A stretch of DNA of 64,000 bases, taken from the NCBI RefSeq assembly GCF_029227915.1, contig NC_079888.1, positions 8,043,001 through 8,107,000 of the forward strand, read 5' to 3'. The DNA comes from Hydractinia symbiolongicarpus (taxonomy: Eukaryota > Cnidaria > Hydrozoa > Anthoathecata > Hydractiniidae). Numbering within the stretch: position 1 is the stretch's first letter; every line of letters begins with the position of its first letter. Both the position numbers and the translations under genes were made by a program. This document shows, one piece after another, positions 38,386 through 48,276 of this stretch. The notes beneath the pieces were generated by a model. The model was not told the origin of the DNA, did not search any database, and saw only the letters and a program-made list of their open reading frames with translations.

Positions 38386-38568
38386 TCCTTCTGTACAACG
38401 ACTACTTTATGGAAAGCTAACATTGCTGGACCTGTTTCGAGTCACGTAACCTTTTACCAGCCCAAACAGAAGGAGTACGCGAGTGGCCCAAATTTAGGTA
38501 ATCTTAGGTGTGGTCAATAATTGCGTAAGTCCAAGACGGTTTTAATGGCGGCACCTGATAACAAATCA

Positions 38569-38641
38569 GCCTGGCTAGCTCAGTCGGTTGAACATGAGAC
38601 TCTTAATCTCTGGGTCGTTGGATCGAGCCCCACGTTGGGCG
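38569..38641 (+). tRNA. tRNA-Lys(CTT), R5, degenerate
   Basis: T loop ATCGAGC; gttgaaca D arm. Confidence 0.5.
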
Positions 38642-38848
38642 TCTTCTGATAGACTTTGGATAGCATTACCAACGCGCCGTGGAAATCACCAAATCTCCTT
38701 CTAAACATGAGTGCTGCCATAAACCTGACAAAAGTTGAAGAAGTGACTTGAAAGCATTCAAATATGGTTAAGCCAATTTTAGATAAATCATCTCTTCCCT
38801 CACGTGTTTCTTAAACAAAAGATTAAATCAGAGTTGTAAAAGAAAGTC

Positions 38849-38920
38849 AGGTGCTACCGAGATTTGAACTCTGATTCCTGTATTCAAAGTCCAGAGTGCG
38901 AGTCATTGCATCATAGAACC
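38849..38920 (-). tRNA. tRNA-Gln(TTG), R6, degenerate
   Basis: As R5. Confidence 0.5.
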
Positions 38921-38927
38921 GAATGTG

Positions 38928-39009
38928 CGACGAAGATGGGATTCGCACCCACGCAGGCAGAGCCCAATGGATTAGCAGTCCATCGCCTTAACCACTCGGC
39001 TACCTCGTC
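38928..39009 (-). tRNA. tRNA-Ser(GCT), R6
   Basis: T loop TGCGAAT. Confidence 0.55.
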
Positions 39010-39191
39010 TGTTTCTGTACAACGCCTACTTTATGGAAAGTTAACATTGCTGAACCTGTTTTGAGTCACGTAACCTTTTACCAGCCCAAACAGTAGGAGT
39101 ACGCGAGTGGCCCATATTTAAGTAATCTGAGGTGTGGTCAATTATTGCGTAAGTCCAAGACGGCTTTAATGGCTGCACATATGACGAATCA

Positions 39192-39264
39192 ACCCGGCTA
39201 GCTCAGTCAGTAGAGCATGAGACTCTTAATCTCAGGGTCTTTGGATCGCGCCCCACGTTGAGCG
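39192..39264 (+). tRNA. tRNA-Lys(CTT), R6, degenerate
   Basis: A1; T loop ATCGCGC. Confidence 0.5.
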
Positions 39265-39471
39265 TTTTCGGATAGACTAAGGATTGCATTACCAACACGC
39301 CGTGAAAATCGCCAAGTGTCCTTCTAAGCATGAGTGCTGCCACAAACCTGGTAAAAGTTGAAGAAATGACTTGAAAATATTCAAGTATGGCTTAGTCAAC
39401 TTTAGATGAATCATCCCTTACCTCACGTGTTTCCTAAACAAAAGATTACATCAGAGTTGAAAAAGAAAGTC

Positions 39472-39543
39472 AGGTTCTACCGAGATTTAAATTTGGATCG
39501 CTGTTTTCAAAGTCCAGAGTGCTAACCATCACACCATGGAACC
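39472..39543 (-). tRNA. tRNA-Gln(TTG), R7, degenerate
   Basis: T arm altered (aatttaaat). Confidence 0.5.
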
Positions 39544-39550
39544 GAATGTG

Positions 39551-39632
39551 CGACGAAGATGGGATTCAAACGCATTCGGGCAGAGCACCATGGATTGGCA
39601 ATCCATCGCCTTAACCACTCGGCTACCTCGTC
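39551..39632 (-). tRNA. tRNA-Ser body with GCC (Gly) anticodon, R7
   Basis: Anticodon GCC (plus 39597-39599) in loop TTGCCAA; T arm broken. Confidence 0.5.
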
Positions 39633-39815
39633 TGTTTCTGTACAACGACTACTTTATGGAAAGCTAACATTGCTGAACCTGTTTCGAGTCACGTAACCTT
39701 TTACCAGCGCAAACAGAAGGAGTACGCGAGTGGCCCATATTTAAGTAATCTTTGGTGTGGTCAATTATTGCGTAAGTCCAAGACGGCCTTAAAGACGGCA
39801 CCTAATAACTAATCA

Positions 39816-39888
39816 GCCCAGTTAGCTATGTCGGTAGAGAATGAGATTCTTAATCTCAGGGTGGTGGGTTCGAGACCCTCGTTGGGCG
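39816..39888 (+). tRNA. tRNA-Lys(CTT), R7
   Basis: TTCGAGA loop; acceptor gcccagt one mismatch; D arm gctatgtcgg. Confidence 0.6.
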
Positions 39889-40240
39889 TTTTCTGATAGA
39901 CTTTCGATAGCATTACCAAGGCGCCGTGGAAATCACCAAGTCTCCTTCTAAGCATGAGTGCTGTCGTAAACCTGGCAAATGTTAAAAAATGACTTGAAAT
40001 CATTCAAATATGGCTTAGTTAAATTTAGATAATTCAACACTTCCATCGCATATTTCTTAAACAAAAGATTAAGTCAGGGTTGAAAAATAAAGTCAGGCAC
40101 GAGCGCTGCCATAAACCTAGCAAATGTTGAAGAAATGACTTGAAAGCATTCAAATATGGTTTAGTCAATTTTAGATAAATTATCCCTTCCCTTACGTGTT
40201 TCTTAAACAAAGGATTAAATAAGAGTTGTAAAAGAAAGTC
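39889..40240. other. tRNA-less fused spacer
   Basis: Two spacer halves joined at agtcagg/cacgagcgctg near 40095; the Gln, Ser and Lys genes between them are deleted. Same junction near 47093, 54522 and 56533. Confidence 0.8.
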
Positions 40241-40312
40241 AGGTGCTGACGAGATTTTAACTCGCATCGCTGTATTCAAAGTCCAGAGTGCGAACCATTA
40301 CATCATAGAACC
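40241..40312 (-). tRNA. tRNA-Gln(TTG), R8, degenerate
   Basis: T loop TTAAAAT. Confidence 0.5.
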
Positions 40313-40319
40313 GAATGTG

Positions 40320-40401
40320 CGACGAAGATGGGACTCGCACCCACGCGGCCAGAGCCCAATGGATTAGCACTCCATCGCCTTAATCACTCGGCTACCTCGT
40401 C
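40320..40401 (-). tRNA. tRNA-Ser(GCT), R8
   Basis: G32; T loop TGCGAGT. Confidence 0.5.
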
Positions 40402-40583
40402 TGTTTCTGTACAACGACTACTTTATGGAAAGCTAACATTGCTGAACCTGATTCGAGTAACGCAAACTTTTACCATCCCAAACAGTAGGAGTACGCGAAT
40501 GGCCCAATTTTAAGTAATCTTGGGTGTGGTCAATTATTGCGTAAGTCAAGACGACTTTAATGGCAACACCTAACAACGAATTA

Positions 40584-40655
40584 GCCCCGCTAGCTCAGTC
40601 GGTGAAACATGAGACTCCTAATCTCAGGGTCGTGGGTTCGAGCCCACGTTGGGCG
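40584..40655 (+). tRNA. tRNA-Lys body with CCT (Arg) anticodon, R8
   Basis: Anticodon CCT at 40617-40619; gccccgc acceptor; six-base T loop. Confidence 0.6.
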
Positions 40656-40861
40656 TCTTCTGATAGACTTTGGATAGCATTACCAACGCGCAGTGGAAAT
40701 CACCAAATCTCATTCTAACCATGAGTGCTGCCATAAACCTGACAAAAGTTGAAGAAGTGACTTGAAAGCATTCAAATATGGTTTAGTCAATTTTAGATAA
40801 ATCATCCCTTACCTCACGTGTTTCCTAAACAAAAGATTACACAGATTTGAAAAAGAAAGTC

Positions 40862-40933
40862 AGGTGCTACCGAGATTTGAACTCTGATTCCTGTATTCAA
40901 AGTCCAGAGTGCGAGCCATTACATCATAGAACA
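40862..40933 (-). tRNA. tRNA-Gln(TTG), R9, degenerate
   Basis: T1 and disrupted anticodon stem. Confidence 0.5.
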
Positions 40934-40940
40934 GAATGTG

Positions 40941-41022
40941 CGACGAAGATGGGATTCGCACCAACGCAGGCAGAGCCCAATGGATTAGCAGTCCATCGCC
41001 TTAACCACTCGGCCACATCGTC
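40941..41022 (-). tRNA. tRNA-Ser(GCT), R9
   Basis: T loop TGCGAAT with broken T stem. Confidence 0.5.
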
Positions 41023-41204
41023 TGTTTCTGTACCACGTCTACTTTATGGAAAGCTAACATTGCTGAACCTGTTTCGAGTCACGTAACCTTTTACCAGTCC
41101 AAACAGTAGGAGTACGCGAGTGGCCCATATTTAAGTAATCCTAGGTGTGGTCAATTATTGCGTAAGTCCAAGACGGCTTTAATGGCGGCACTTATGGCGA
41201 ATCA

Positions 41205-41277
41205 GCCCGGCTAGCTCAGTCGGTAGAGCAGGAGACTCTTAATCTCAGGGTTGTTGGATCGCGCCCCACGTTGAGCG
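41205..41277 (+). tRNA. tRNA-Lys(CTT), R9
   Basis: T loop ATCGCGC; anticodon stem gcagg. Confidence 0.5.
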
Positions 41278-41484
41278 ATTGCGGATAGACTAAGGATTGC
41301 ATTACCAACACGCCGTGAAAATCGCCAAGTGTCCTTCTAAGCATGAGTGCTGCCATAAGCCTAACAAAAGTTGAAGAAGTGGCTTCAAAACATTCCAATA
41401 TGGTTTAGTCAATTTTAGATAAATCATCACTTCCCTCACGTGTTTCTTAAACGAAAGGTTAAATCAGAGTTGAAAAAGAATGTC

Positions 41485-41555
41485 ACGTGCTACCGAGATT
41501 TGAACTCGGATCGCTGGATTTAAAGTCCAGAGTGCTAACCTTACACCATACAACC
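41485..41555 (-). tRNA. tRNA-Gln body with TTA anticodon, R10
   Basis: 71 nt; anticodon TTA (plus 41521-41523) in a fully paired anticodon stem and canonical T arm. One D-loop base missing and two acceptor mismatches, so function is doubtful. Confidence 0.55.
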
Positions 41556-41562
41556 GAATGTG

Positions 41563-41644
41563 CATCGAAGATGGGATTCGAAATCATGCGTGCAGAGCCC
41601 AACGGATTAGCAGTCCATCGCCTAAACCACTCGGCCGCCTCGTC
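41563..41644 (-). tRNA. tRNA-Ser(GCT), R10, degenerate
   Basis: TTCGAAT loop but T stem reads atgat; acceptor catcgaa. Confidence 0.5.
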
Positions 41645-41826
41645 TTTTTCTGTACCACGTCTACTTTATGGAAAGCTAACATTGCTGAACCTGTTTCGAG
41701 TCACGTAACCTTTCACCAGCCCAAACAGTAGGAGTACGCGAGTGGCCGAGTTTTAAGTAATCTTAGGTGTGGTCAATTATTGCGTAAGTCCAAGACGGCT
41801 TTAATGGCGGCACTTATGACGAATCA

Positions 41827-41899
41827 ACCCGGCTAGCTCAGTCGGTAGAGCATGAGACTCTTAATCTCAGGGTCGTTGGATCGCGCCCCACGTTGAGCG
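41827..41899 (+). tRNA. tRNA-Lys(CTT), R10
   Basis: A1; T loop ATCGCGC. Confidence 0.5.
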
Positions 41900-42106
41900 T
41901 TTTCGGATAGACTAAGGATTACATTACCAACACGCCGGGAAAATCGCCAAGTGTCCTTCTAAGCATGAGTGCTGCCATAAACCTGACAAAAGTTGAAGAA
42001 GTGGCTTCAAAACATTCCAATATGGTTTAGTCAATTTTAGATAAATCATCACTTCCCTCACGTGTTTCTTAAACGAAAGGTTAAATCAGAGTTGAAAAAG
42101 AATGTC

Positions 42107-42178
42107 AGGTGCTACCGAGATTTGAATTCGGCTCGCTGTATTCAAAGTCCAGAGCGCTAACCATCACACCATAGAACC
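42107..42178 (-). tRNA. tRNA-Gln(TTG), R11
   Basis: Mismatch in acceptor, anticodon and T stems. Confidence 0.5.
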
Positions 42179-42185
42179 GAATGTT

Positions 42186-42267
42186 GGACGAAGATGGGAT
42201 TTGCACCCACGCGGGCAGAGCCCAATGGATTAGCAGTCCATCGCCTTAACCACTCGGCCACCTCGTC
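42186..42267 (-). tRNA. tRNA-Ser(GCT), R11
   Basis: C73; T loop TGCAAAT. Confidence 0.55.
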
Positions 42268-42449
42268 TGTTTCTGTACCACGTCTACTTTATGGAAAGTT
42301 AACATTGCTGAACCTGTTTTGAGTCACGTAACCTTTTACCAGCCCCAACAGTAGGAGTACGCGAGTGGCCCAATTTTAAGTAATCTTAGGTGTGGTCAAT
42401 TATTGCGTAAGTCCAAGACGGCTTTAATGGCGGCACTTATAACGAATCA

Positions 42450-42522
42450 GACCGGCTAGCTCAGTCGGTAGAGCATGAGACTCTTAATCTCAGGGTCGTT
42501 GGATCGCGCCCCACGTTGAGCG
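42450..42522 (+). tRNA. tRNA-Lys(CTT), R11
   Basis: gaccggc acceptor; T loop ATCGCGC. Confidence 0.5.
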
Positions 42523-42729
42523 TTTTCGGATAGACTAAGGATTGCATTACCAACACGCCGGGAAAATCGCCAAGTGTCCTTCTAAGCAGGAGTGCTGCCA
42601 CAAACCTGGTAAAAGTTGAAGAAATGACTTGAAAGTATTCAAGTAAGGCTTAGTAAATTTTAGATGAATCATCCCTTACCTCACGTGTTTCCTAAACAAA
42701 AGATTACATCAGAGTTGAAAAAGAAAGTC

Positions 42730-42801
42730 AGGTTCTACCGAGATTTGAATTCGGATCGCTGTATTCAAAGTCCAGAGTGCTAACCATCACACCATAGAAC
42801 C
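42730..42801 (-). tRNA. tRNA-Gln(TTG), R12
   Basis: Intact acceptor; G30-A40 and A53-C61 mismatches. Confidence 0.6.
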
Positions 42802-42808
42802 GAATGTG

Positions 42809-42890
42809 CGACGAAGATGGGATTCAAACGCACTCGGGCAGAGCCCCATGGATTAGCAGTCCATCGCCTTAACCACTCGGCCACCTCGTC
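42809..42890 (-). tRNA. tRNA-Ser(GCT), R12
   Basis: T loop TTTGAAT with broken T stem. Confidence 0.55.
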
Positions 42891-43073
42891 TGTTTCTGTA
42901 CCACGTCTACTTTATGGAAAGCTAACATTGCTGAACCTGTTTCGAGTCACGTAACCTTTTACCAGTCCAAACAGTAGGAGTACGCGAGTGGCCCATATTT
43001 AAGTAATCTTAGGTGTGGTCAATTACTGCATAAGTCCAAGACGGTTTTAATGACGGCACCTGATAACGAGTCA

Positions 43074-43145
43074 GCCCGGCTAGCTCAGTCGGTAGAGCAT
43101 GAGACTGTTAATCTTAGGGTCGTGGTTTCGAGCCCACGTTGGGCG
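43074..43145 (+). tRNA. tRNA-Lys body with GTT (Asn) anticodon, R12
   Basis: Anticodon at 43107-43109. Acceptor and D arms intact with G73; T arm lacks one base. Confidence 0.7.
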
Positions 43146-43352
43146 TTTTCTGATAGACTTTGAATTGCATTACCAACGCGCCGTGGAAATCGCCAAGTCT
43201 CCTTCTAAGCATGAGTGCTGCCATAAACCTGACAAAAGTTGAAGAAGTGGCTTCAAAACATTCCAATATGGTTTAGTCAATTTTAGATAAATCATCACTT
43301 CCCTCACGTGTTTCTTAAACAAAACAATAAATCAGAGTTGTAAAAGAAATTC

Positions 43353-43424
43353 AGGTGCTACCGAGATTTGAACTCGGATCGCTGTATTCAAAGTCCAGAG
43401 TTCGAACCATTACATCAGAGAGCC
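43353..43424 (-). tRNA. tRNA-Gln(TTG), R13
   Basis: T arm canonical; acceptor and anticodon stem mismatches. Confidence 0.55.
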
Positions 43425-43431
43425 GAATGTT

Positions 43432-43513
43432 GGACGAAGATGGGATTTGCACCCACGCGGGCAGAGCCCAATGGATTAGCAGTCGATCGTCTTAACCATT
43501 CGGCCACCTCGTC
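43432..43513 (-). tRNA. tRNA-Ser(GCT), R13
   Basis: C73; T loop TGCAAAT; anticodon stem cgatcg change. Confidence 0.5.
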
Positions 43514-43696
43514 TGAGTCTGTACCACGTCTACGTTGTCGAAAGCTAACATTGCTGAACCTTTTTCCAGTCACGTAACCTTTTACCAGCCCAAACAGTAG
43601 GAGTACGCGAGTGGCCCAATTTTAAGTAATCTTAGGTGTGGTCAATTACTGCATAAGTCCAAGACGGTTTTATTGACGGCACCTGATAAGCAGTCA

Positions 43697-43768
43697 GCCC
43701 GGCTAGCTCAGTCGGTAGAGCATGAGACTGTTAATCTTAGGGTCGTGGTTTCGAGCCCACGTTGGGCG
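43697..43768 (+). tRNA. tRNA-Lys body with GTT anticodon, R13
   Basis: Anticodon 43730-43732. Confidence 0.7.
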
Positions 43769-43975
43769 TTTTCTGATAGACTTTGAATTGCATTACCAAC
43801 GCGCCGTGGAAATCGCCAAGTCTCCTTCTAAGCATGAGTGCTGCCATAAACCTGACAAAGGTTGAAGAAGTGGCTTCAAAACATTCCAATATGGTTTAGT
43901 CAATTTTAGATAAATCATCTCATCCCTCACGTGTTTCTTAAACAAAACAATAAATCAGAGTTGTAAAAGAAATTC

Positions 43976-44047
43976 AGGTGCTACCGAGATTTGAACTCGG
44001 ATCGCTGTATTCAAAGTCCAGTGTTCGAACCATTACATCAGAGAGCC
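43976..44047 (-). tRNA. tRNA-Gln(TTG), R14
   Basis: Duplicate of R13 Gln. Confidence 0.55.
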
Positions 44048-44054
44048 GAATGTT

Positions 44055-44136
44055 GGACGAAGATGGGATTTGCACCCACGCGGGCAGAGCCCAATGGATT
44101 AGCAGTCGATCGTCTTAACCATTCGGCCACCTCGTC
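44055..44136 (-). tRNA. tRNA-Ser(GCT), R14
   Basis: Duplicate of R13 Ser. Confidence 0.5.
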
Positions 44137-44318
44137 TGAGTCTGTACCACGTCTACGTTGTCGAAAGCTAACATTGCTGAACCTTTTTCCAGTCACGTAA
44201 CCTTTTACCAGCCCAAACAGTAGGAGTACGCGAGTGGCCTAATTTTAAGTAATCTTAGGTGTGGTCAATTATTGCGTAAGTCCAAGACGGCTTTAATGGC
44301 GGCACTTATAACGAATCA

Positions 44319-44391
44319 GACCGGCTAGCTCAGTCGGTAGAGCATGAGACTCTTAATCTCAGGGTCGTTGGATCGCGCCCCACGTTGAGCG
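44319..44391 (+). tRNA. tRNA-Lys(CTT), R14
   Basis: gaccggc type, as R11. Confidence 0.5.
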
Positions 44392-44598
44392 TTTTCGGAT
44401 AGACTAAGGATTGCATTACCAACACGCCGGGAAAATCGCCAAGTGTCCTTCTAAGCAGGAGTGCTGCCACAAACCTGGTAAAAGTTGAAGAAATGACTTG
44501 AAAGTATTCAAGTAAGGCTTAGTAAATTTTAGATGAATCATCCCTTACCTCACGTGTTTCCTAAACAAAAGATTACATCAGAGTTGAAAAAGAAAGTC

Positions 44599-44670
44599 AG
44601 GTTCTACCGAGATTTGAATTCGGATCGCTGTATTCAAAGTCCAGAGTGCTAACCATCACACCATAGAACC
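44599..44670 (-). tRNA. tRNA-Gln(TTG), R15
   Basis: As R12. Confidence 0.6.
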
Positions 44671-44677
44671 GAATGTG

Positions 44678-44759
44678 CGACGAAGATGGGATTCAAACGC
44701 ACTCGGGCAGAGCCCCATGGATTAGCAGTCCATCGCCTTAACCACTCGGCCACCTCGTC
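44678..44759 (-). tRNA. tRNA-Ser(GCT), R15
   Basis: As R12. Confidence 0.55.
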
Positions 44760-44942
44760 TGTTTCTGTACCACGTCTACTTTATGGAAAGCTAACATTGC
44801 TGAACCTGTTTCGAGTCACGTAACCTTTTACCAGTCCAAACAGTAGGAGTACGCAAGTGGCCCATATTTAAGTAATCTTAGGTGTGGTCAATTACTGCAT
44901 AAGTCCAAGACGGTTTTAATGACGGCACCTGATAACGAGTCA

Positions 44943-45014
44943 GCCCGGCTAGCTCAGTCGGTAGAGCATGAGACTGTTAATCTCAGGGTCGTGTTTTCGA
45001 GCCCACGTTGGGCG
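44943..45014 (+). tRNA. tRNA-Lys body with GTT anticodon, R15
   Basis: Anticodon 44976-44978; anticodon stem fully paired; T arm cgtgttttcg. Confidence 0.65.
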
Positions 45015-45221
45015 TTTTCTGATAGACTTTGAATTGCATTACCAACGCGCCGTGGAAATCGCCAAGTCTCCTTCTAAGCATGAGTGCTGCCATAAACCTG
45101 ACAAAAGTTGAAGAAGTGGCTTCAAAACATTCCAATATGGTTTAGTCAATTTTAGATAAATCATCACTTCCCTCACGTGTTTCTTAAACAAAACAATAAA
45201 TCAGAGTTGTAAAAGAAATTC

Positions 45222-45293
45222 AGGTGCTACCGAGATTTGAACTCGGATCGCTGTATTCAAAGTCCAGAGTTCGAACCATTACATCAGAGAGCC
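45222..45293 (-). tRNA. tRNA-Gln(TTG), R16
   Basis: As R13. Confidence 0.55.
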
Positions 45294-45300
45294 GAATGTT

Positions 45301-45382
45301 GGACGAAGATGGGATTTGCACCCACGCGGGCAGAGCCCAATGGATTAGCAGTCGATCGTCTTAACCATTCGGCCACCTCGTC
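45301..45382 (-). tRNA. tRNA-Ser(GCT), R16
   Basis: As R13. Confidence 0.5.
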
Positions 45383-45564
45383 TGAGTCTGTACCACGTCT
45401 ACGTTGTCGAAAGCTAACATTGCTGAACCTTTTTCCAGTCACGTAACCTTTTACCAGCCCAAACAGTAGGAGTACGCGAGTGGCCCAATTTTAAGTAATC
45501 TTAGGTGTGGTCAATTATTGCGTAAGTCCAAGACGGCTTTAATGGCGGCACTTATAACGAATCA

Positions 45565-45637
45565 GACCGGCTAGCTCAGTCGGTAGAGCATGAGACTCTT
45601 AATCTCAGGGTCGTTGGATCGCGCCCCACGTTGAGCG
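45565..45637 (+). tRNA. tRNA-Lys(CTT), R16
   Basis: gaccggc type. Confidence 0.5.
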
Positions 45638-45844
45638 TTTTCGGATAGACTAAGGATTGCATTACCAACACGCCGGGAAAATCGCCAAGTGTCCTTCTAA
45701 ACATGAGTGCTGCCATAAACCTGACAAAAGTTGAAGAAGTGACTTGAAAGCATTCAAATATGGTTTAGCCAATTTTAGATAAATCATCTCTTCCCTCACG
45801 TGTTTCTTAAACAAAAGATTAAATCAGAGTTGTAAAAGAAAGTC

Positions 45845-45916
45845 AGGTGCTACCGAGATTTGAACTCTGATTCCTGTATTCAAAGTCCAGAGTGCGAGTC
45901 ATTACATCACAGAACC
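45845..45916 (-). tRNA. tRNA-Gln(TTG), R17, degenerate
   Basis: As R6. Confidence 0.5.
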
Positions 45917-45923
45917 GAATGTG

Positions 45924-46005
45924 CGACGAAGATGGGATTCGCACCCACGCAGGCAGAGCCCAATGGATTAGCAGTCCATCGCTTTAACCACTCGGCTACC
46001 TCGTC
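45924..46005 (-). tRNA. tRNA-Ser(GCT), R17
   Basis: T loop TGCGAAT. Confidence 0.55.
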
Positions 46006-46187
46006 TGTTTCTGTACAACGACTACTTTATGGAAAGTTAACATTGCTGAACCTGTTTTGAGTCACGTAACCTTTTACCAGCCCAAACAGTAGGAGTACGC
46101 GAGTGGCCCATATTTAAGTAATCTGAGGTGTGGTCAATTATTGCGTAAGTCCAAGACGGCTTTAATGGCGGTACATATGACGAATCA

Positions 46188-46260
46188 ACCCAGCTAGCTC
46201 AGTCGGTAGAGCATGAGACTCTTAATCTCAGGGTCTTTGGATCGCGCCCCACGTTGAGCG
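46188..46260 (+). tRNA. tRNA-Lys(CTT), R17, degenerate
   Basis: acccagc acceptor. Confidence 0.5.
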
Positions 46261-46467
46261 TTTTCGGATAGACTAAGGATTGCATTACCAACACGCCGTG
46301 AAAATCGCCAAGTGTCCTTCTAAGCATGAGTGCTGCCACAAACCTGGTAAAAGTTGAAGAAATGACTTGAAAGTATTCAAGTATGGCTTAGTCAACTTTA
46401 GATGAATCATCCCTTACCTCACGTGTTTCCTAAACAAAAGATTACATCAGAGTTGAAAAAGAATGTC

Positions 46468-46538
46468 AGGTGCTACCGAGATTTGAACTCGGATCGTTGG
46501 ATTTAAAGTCCAGAGTGCTAACCTTACACCATACAACC
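46468..46538 (-). tRNA. tRNA-Gln body with TTA anticodon, R18
   Basis: 71 nt; TTA at plus 46504-46506; one anticodon-stem mismatch; acceptor as R10. Confidence 0.55.
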
Positions 46539-46545
46539 GAATGTG

Positions 46546-46627
46546 CATCGAAGATGGGATTCGAAATCATGCGTGCAGAGCCCAACGGATTAGCAGTCCA
46601 TCGCCTATACCACTCGGCCACCTCGTC
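46546..46627 (-). tRNA. tRNA-Ser(GCT), R18, degenerate
   Basis: R10-type Ser, not the R7 type expected from its position in the duplication. Confidence 0.5.
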
Positions 46628-46810
46628 TGCTTCTGTACCACGTCTACTTTATGGAAAGCTAAAATTGCTGAACCTTTTTCGAGTCACGCAACCTTTCACA
46701 AACCCAAACAGTAGGAGTATGCCAGTGGCCGAATTTTAAGTAATCTTAGGTGTGGTCAATTATTGCGCAACTCCAGGGCGGCCTTAAAGACGGCACCTAA
46801 TAACTAATCA

Positions 46811-46883
46811 GCCCAGTTAGCTATGTCGGTAGAGCATGAGATTCTTAATCTCAGGGTGGTGGGTTCGAGACCCTCGTTGGGCG
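46811..46883 (+). tRNA. tRNA-Lys(CTT), R18
   Basis: As R7 Lys, with the D arm restored to gtagagc. Confidence 0.65.
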
Positions 46884-47235
46884 TTTTCTGATAGACTTTC
46901 AATAGCATTACCAAGGCGCCGTGGAAATCACCAAGTCTCCTTCTAAGCATGAGTGCCGTCGTAAACCTGGCAAATGTTAAAAAATGACTTGAAATCATTC
47001 AAATATGGCTTAGTTAAATTTAGATAATTCAACACTTCCATCGCATATTTCTTAAACAAAAGATTAAGTCAGGGTTGAAAAATAATGTCAGGCACGAGCG
47101 CTGCCATAAACCTAGCAAATGTTGAAGAAATGACTTGAAAGCATTCAAATATGGTTTAGTCAATTTTGGATAAATTATCCCTTCCCTCACGTGTTTCTTA
47201 AACAAAGGATTAAATAAGAGTTGTAAAAGAAAGTC
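46884..47235. other. tRNA-less fused spacer
   Basis: Duplicate of 39889-40240. Confidence 0.8.
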
Positions 47236-47307
47236 AGGTGCTACCGAGATTTTAACTCGCATCGCTGTATTCAAAGTCCAGAGTGCGAACCCTTACATCA
47301 TAGAACC
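47236..47307 (-). tRNA. tRNA-Gln(TTG), R19, degenerate
   Basis: T loop TTAAAAT. Confidence 0.5.
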
Positions 47308-47314
47308 GAATGTG

Positions 47315-47396
47315 CGACGAAGATGGGACTCGCACCCACGCGGCCAGAGCCCAATGGATTAGCACTCCATCGCCTTAATCACTCGGCTACCTCGTC
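47315..47396 (-). tRNA. tRNA-Ser(GCT), R19
   Basis: As R8. Confidence 0.5.
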
Positions 47397-47578
47397 TGTT
47401 TCTGTACAACGACTACTTTATGGAAAGCTAACATTGCTGAACCTGATTCGAGTAACGCAAACTTTTACCATCCCAAACAGTAGGAGTACGCGAATGGCCC
47501 AATTTTAAGTAATCTTGGGTGTGGTCAATTATTGCGTAAGTCAAGACGACTTTAATGGCAACACCTAATAACGAATTA

Positions 47579-47650
47579 GCCCCGCTAGCTCAGTCGGTAA
47601 AACATGAGACTCCTAATCTCAGGGTCGTGGGTTCGAGCCCACGTTGGGCG
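47579..47650 (+). tRNA. tRNA-Lys body with CCT anticodon, R19
   Basis: CCT at 47612-47614; copy of R8 Lys. Confidence 0.6.
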
Positions 47651-47856
47651 TCTTCTGATAGACTTTGGATAGCATTACCAACGCGCAGTGGAAATCACCA
47701 AATCTCATTCTAACCATGAGTGCTGCCATAAACCTGACAAAAGTTGAAGAAGTGACTTGAAAGCATTCAAATATGGTTTAGTCAATTTTAGATAAATCAT
47801 CCCTTACCTCACGTGTTTCCTAAACAAAAGATTACACAGATTTGAAAAAGAAAGTC

Positions 47857-47928
47857 AGGTGCTACCGAGATTTGAACTCTGATTCCTGTATTCAAAGTCC
47901 AGAGTGCGAGCCATTACATCATAGAACC
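47857..47928 (-). tRNA. tRNA-Gln(TTG), R20, degenerate
   Basis: Disrupted anticodon stem. Confidence 0.5.
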
Positions 47929-47935
47929 GAATGTG

Positions 47936-48017
47936 CGACGAAGATGGGATTCGCACCAACGCAGGCAAAGCCCAATGGATTAGCAGTCCATCGCCTTAAC
48001 CACTCGGCCACCTCGTC
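47936..48017 (-). tRNA. tRNA-Ser(GCT), R20
   Basis: T loop TGCGAAT, as R9. Confidence 0.5.
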
Positions 48018-48276
48018 TGTTTCTGTACCACGTCTACTTTATGGAAAGCTAACATTGCTGAACCTGTTTCGAGTCACGTAACCTTTTACCAGTCCAAACA
48101 GTAGGAGTACGCGAGTGGCCCATATTTTGATTTTTTTTTTTTTTTTTTGATTTTCTCTTTATTTAACGTCGATAGATACAATAGTATTTAAATAACTAAT
48201 TTAAATCGACAACAAAACGTAAAACAAGGCAAACAGCGATAAAAAATAAGAAATTTAAATAAATAAATAAGTAAAG

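Larger units (their letters stand above)
38697..41960. repeat. Segment duplicated at 45693-51251 (offset 6995, then 9291 after an insertion)
   Basis: Shared rare features include two gccccgc Lys genes with CCT anticodon and a tRNA-less fused spacer. The jump in offset equals the 2296-bp element inserted in the right copy. Confidence 0.85.
42450..45637. repeat. 1869-bp (three-unit) higher-order repeat
   Basis: R11 Lys to R13 Ser (from 42450) recurs from 44319 (R14 Lys to R16 Ser) at exactly 1869 bp, three times 623. R13 and R14 are a further 623-bp duplicate. Confidence 0.8.
35702..48127 (-). repeat. Tandem tRNA array, minus-oriented block 1 (units R1-R20)
   Basis: Same unit, reverse orientation: Gln(-), Ser(-), Lys(+). 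The first units share left-array end markers (tagtcgttgtacag and the gttggatcg Lys T arm), so the block is an inverted part of the same array. The first partner sequence at the junction is Gln 3' flank (agactaaatcagag). Confidence 0.95.
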
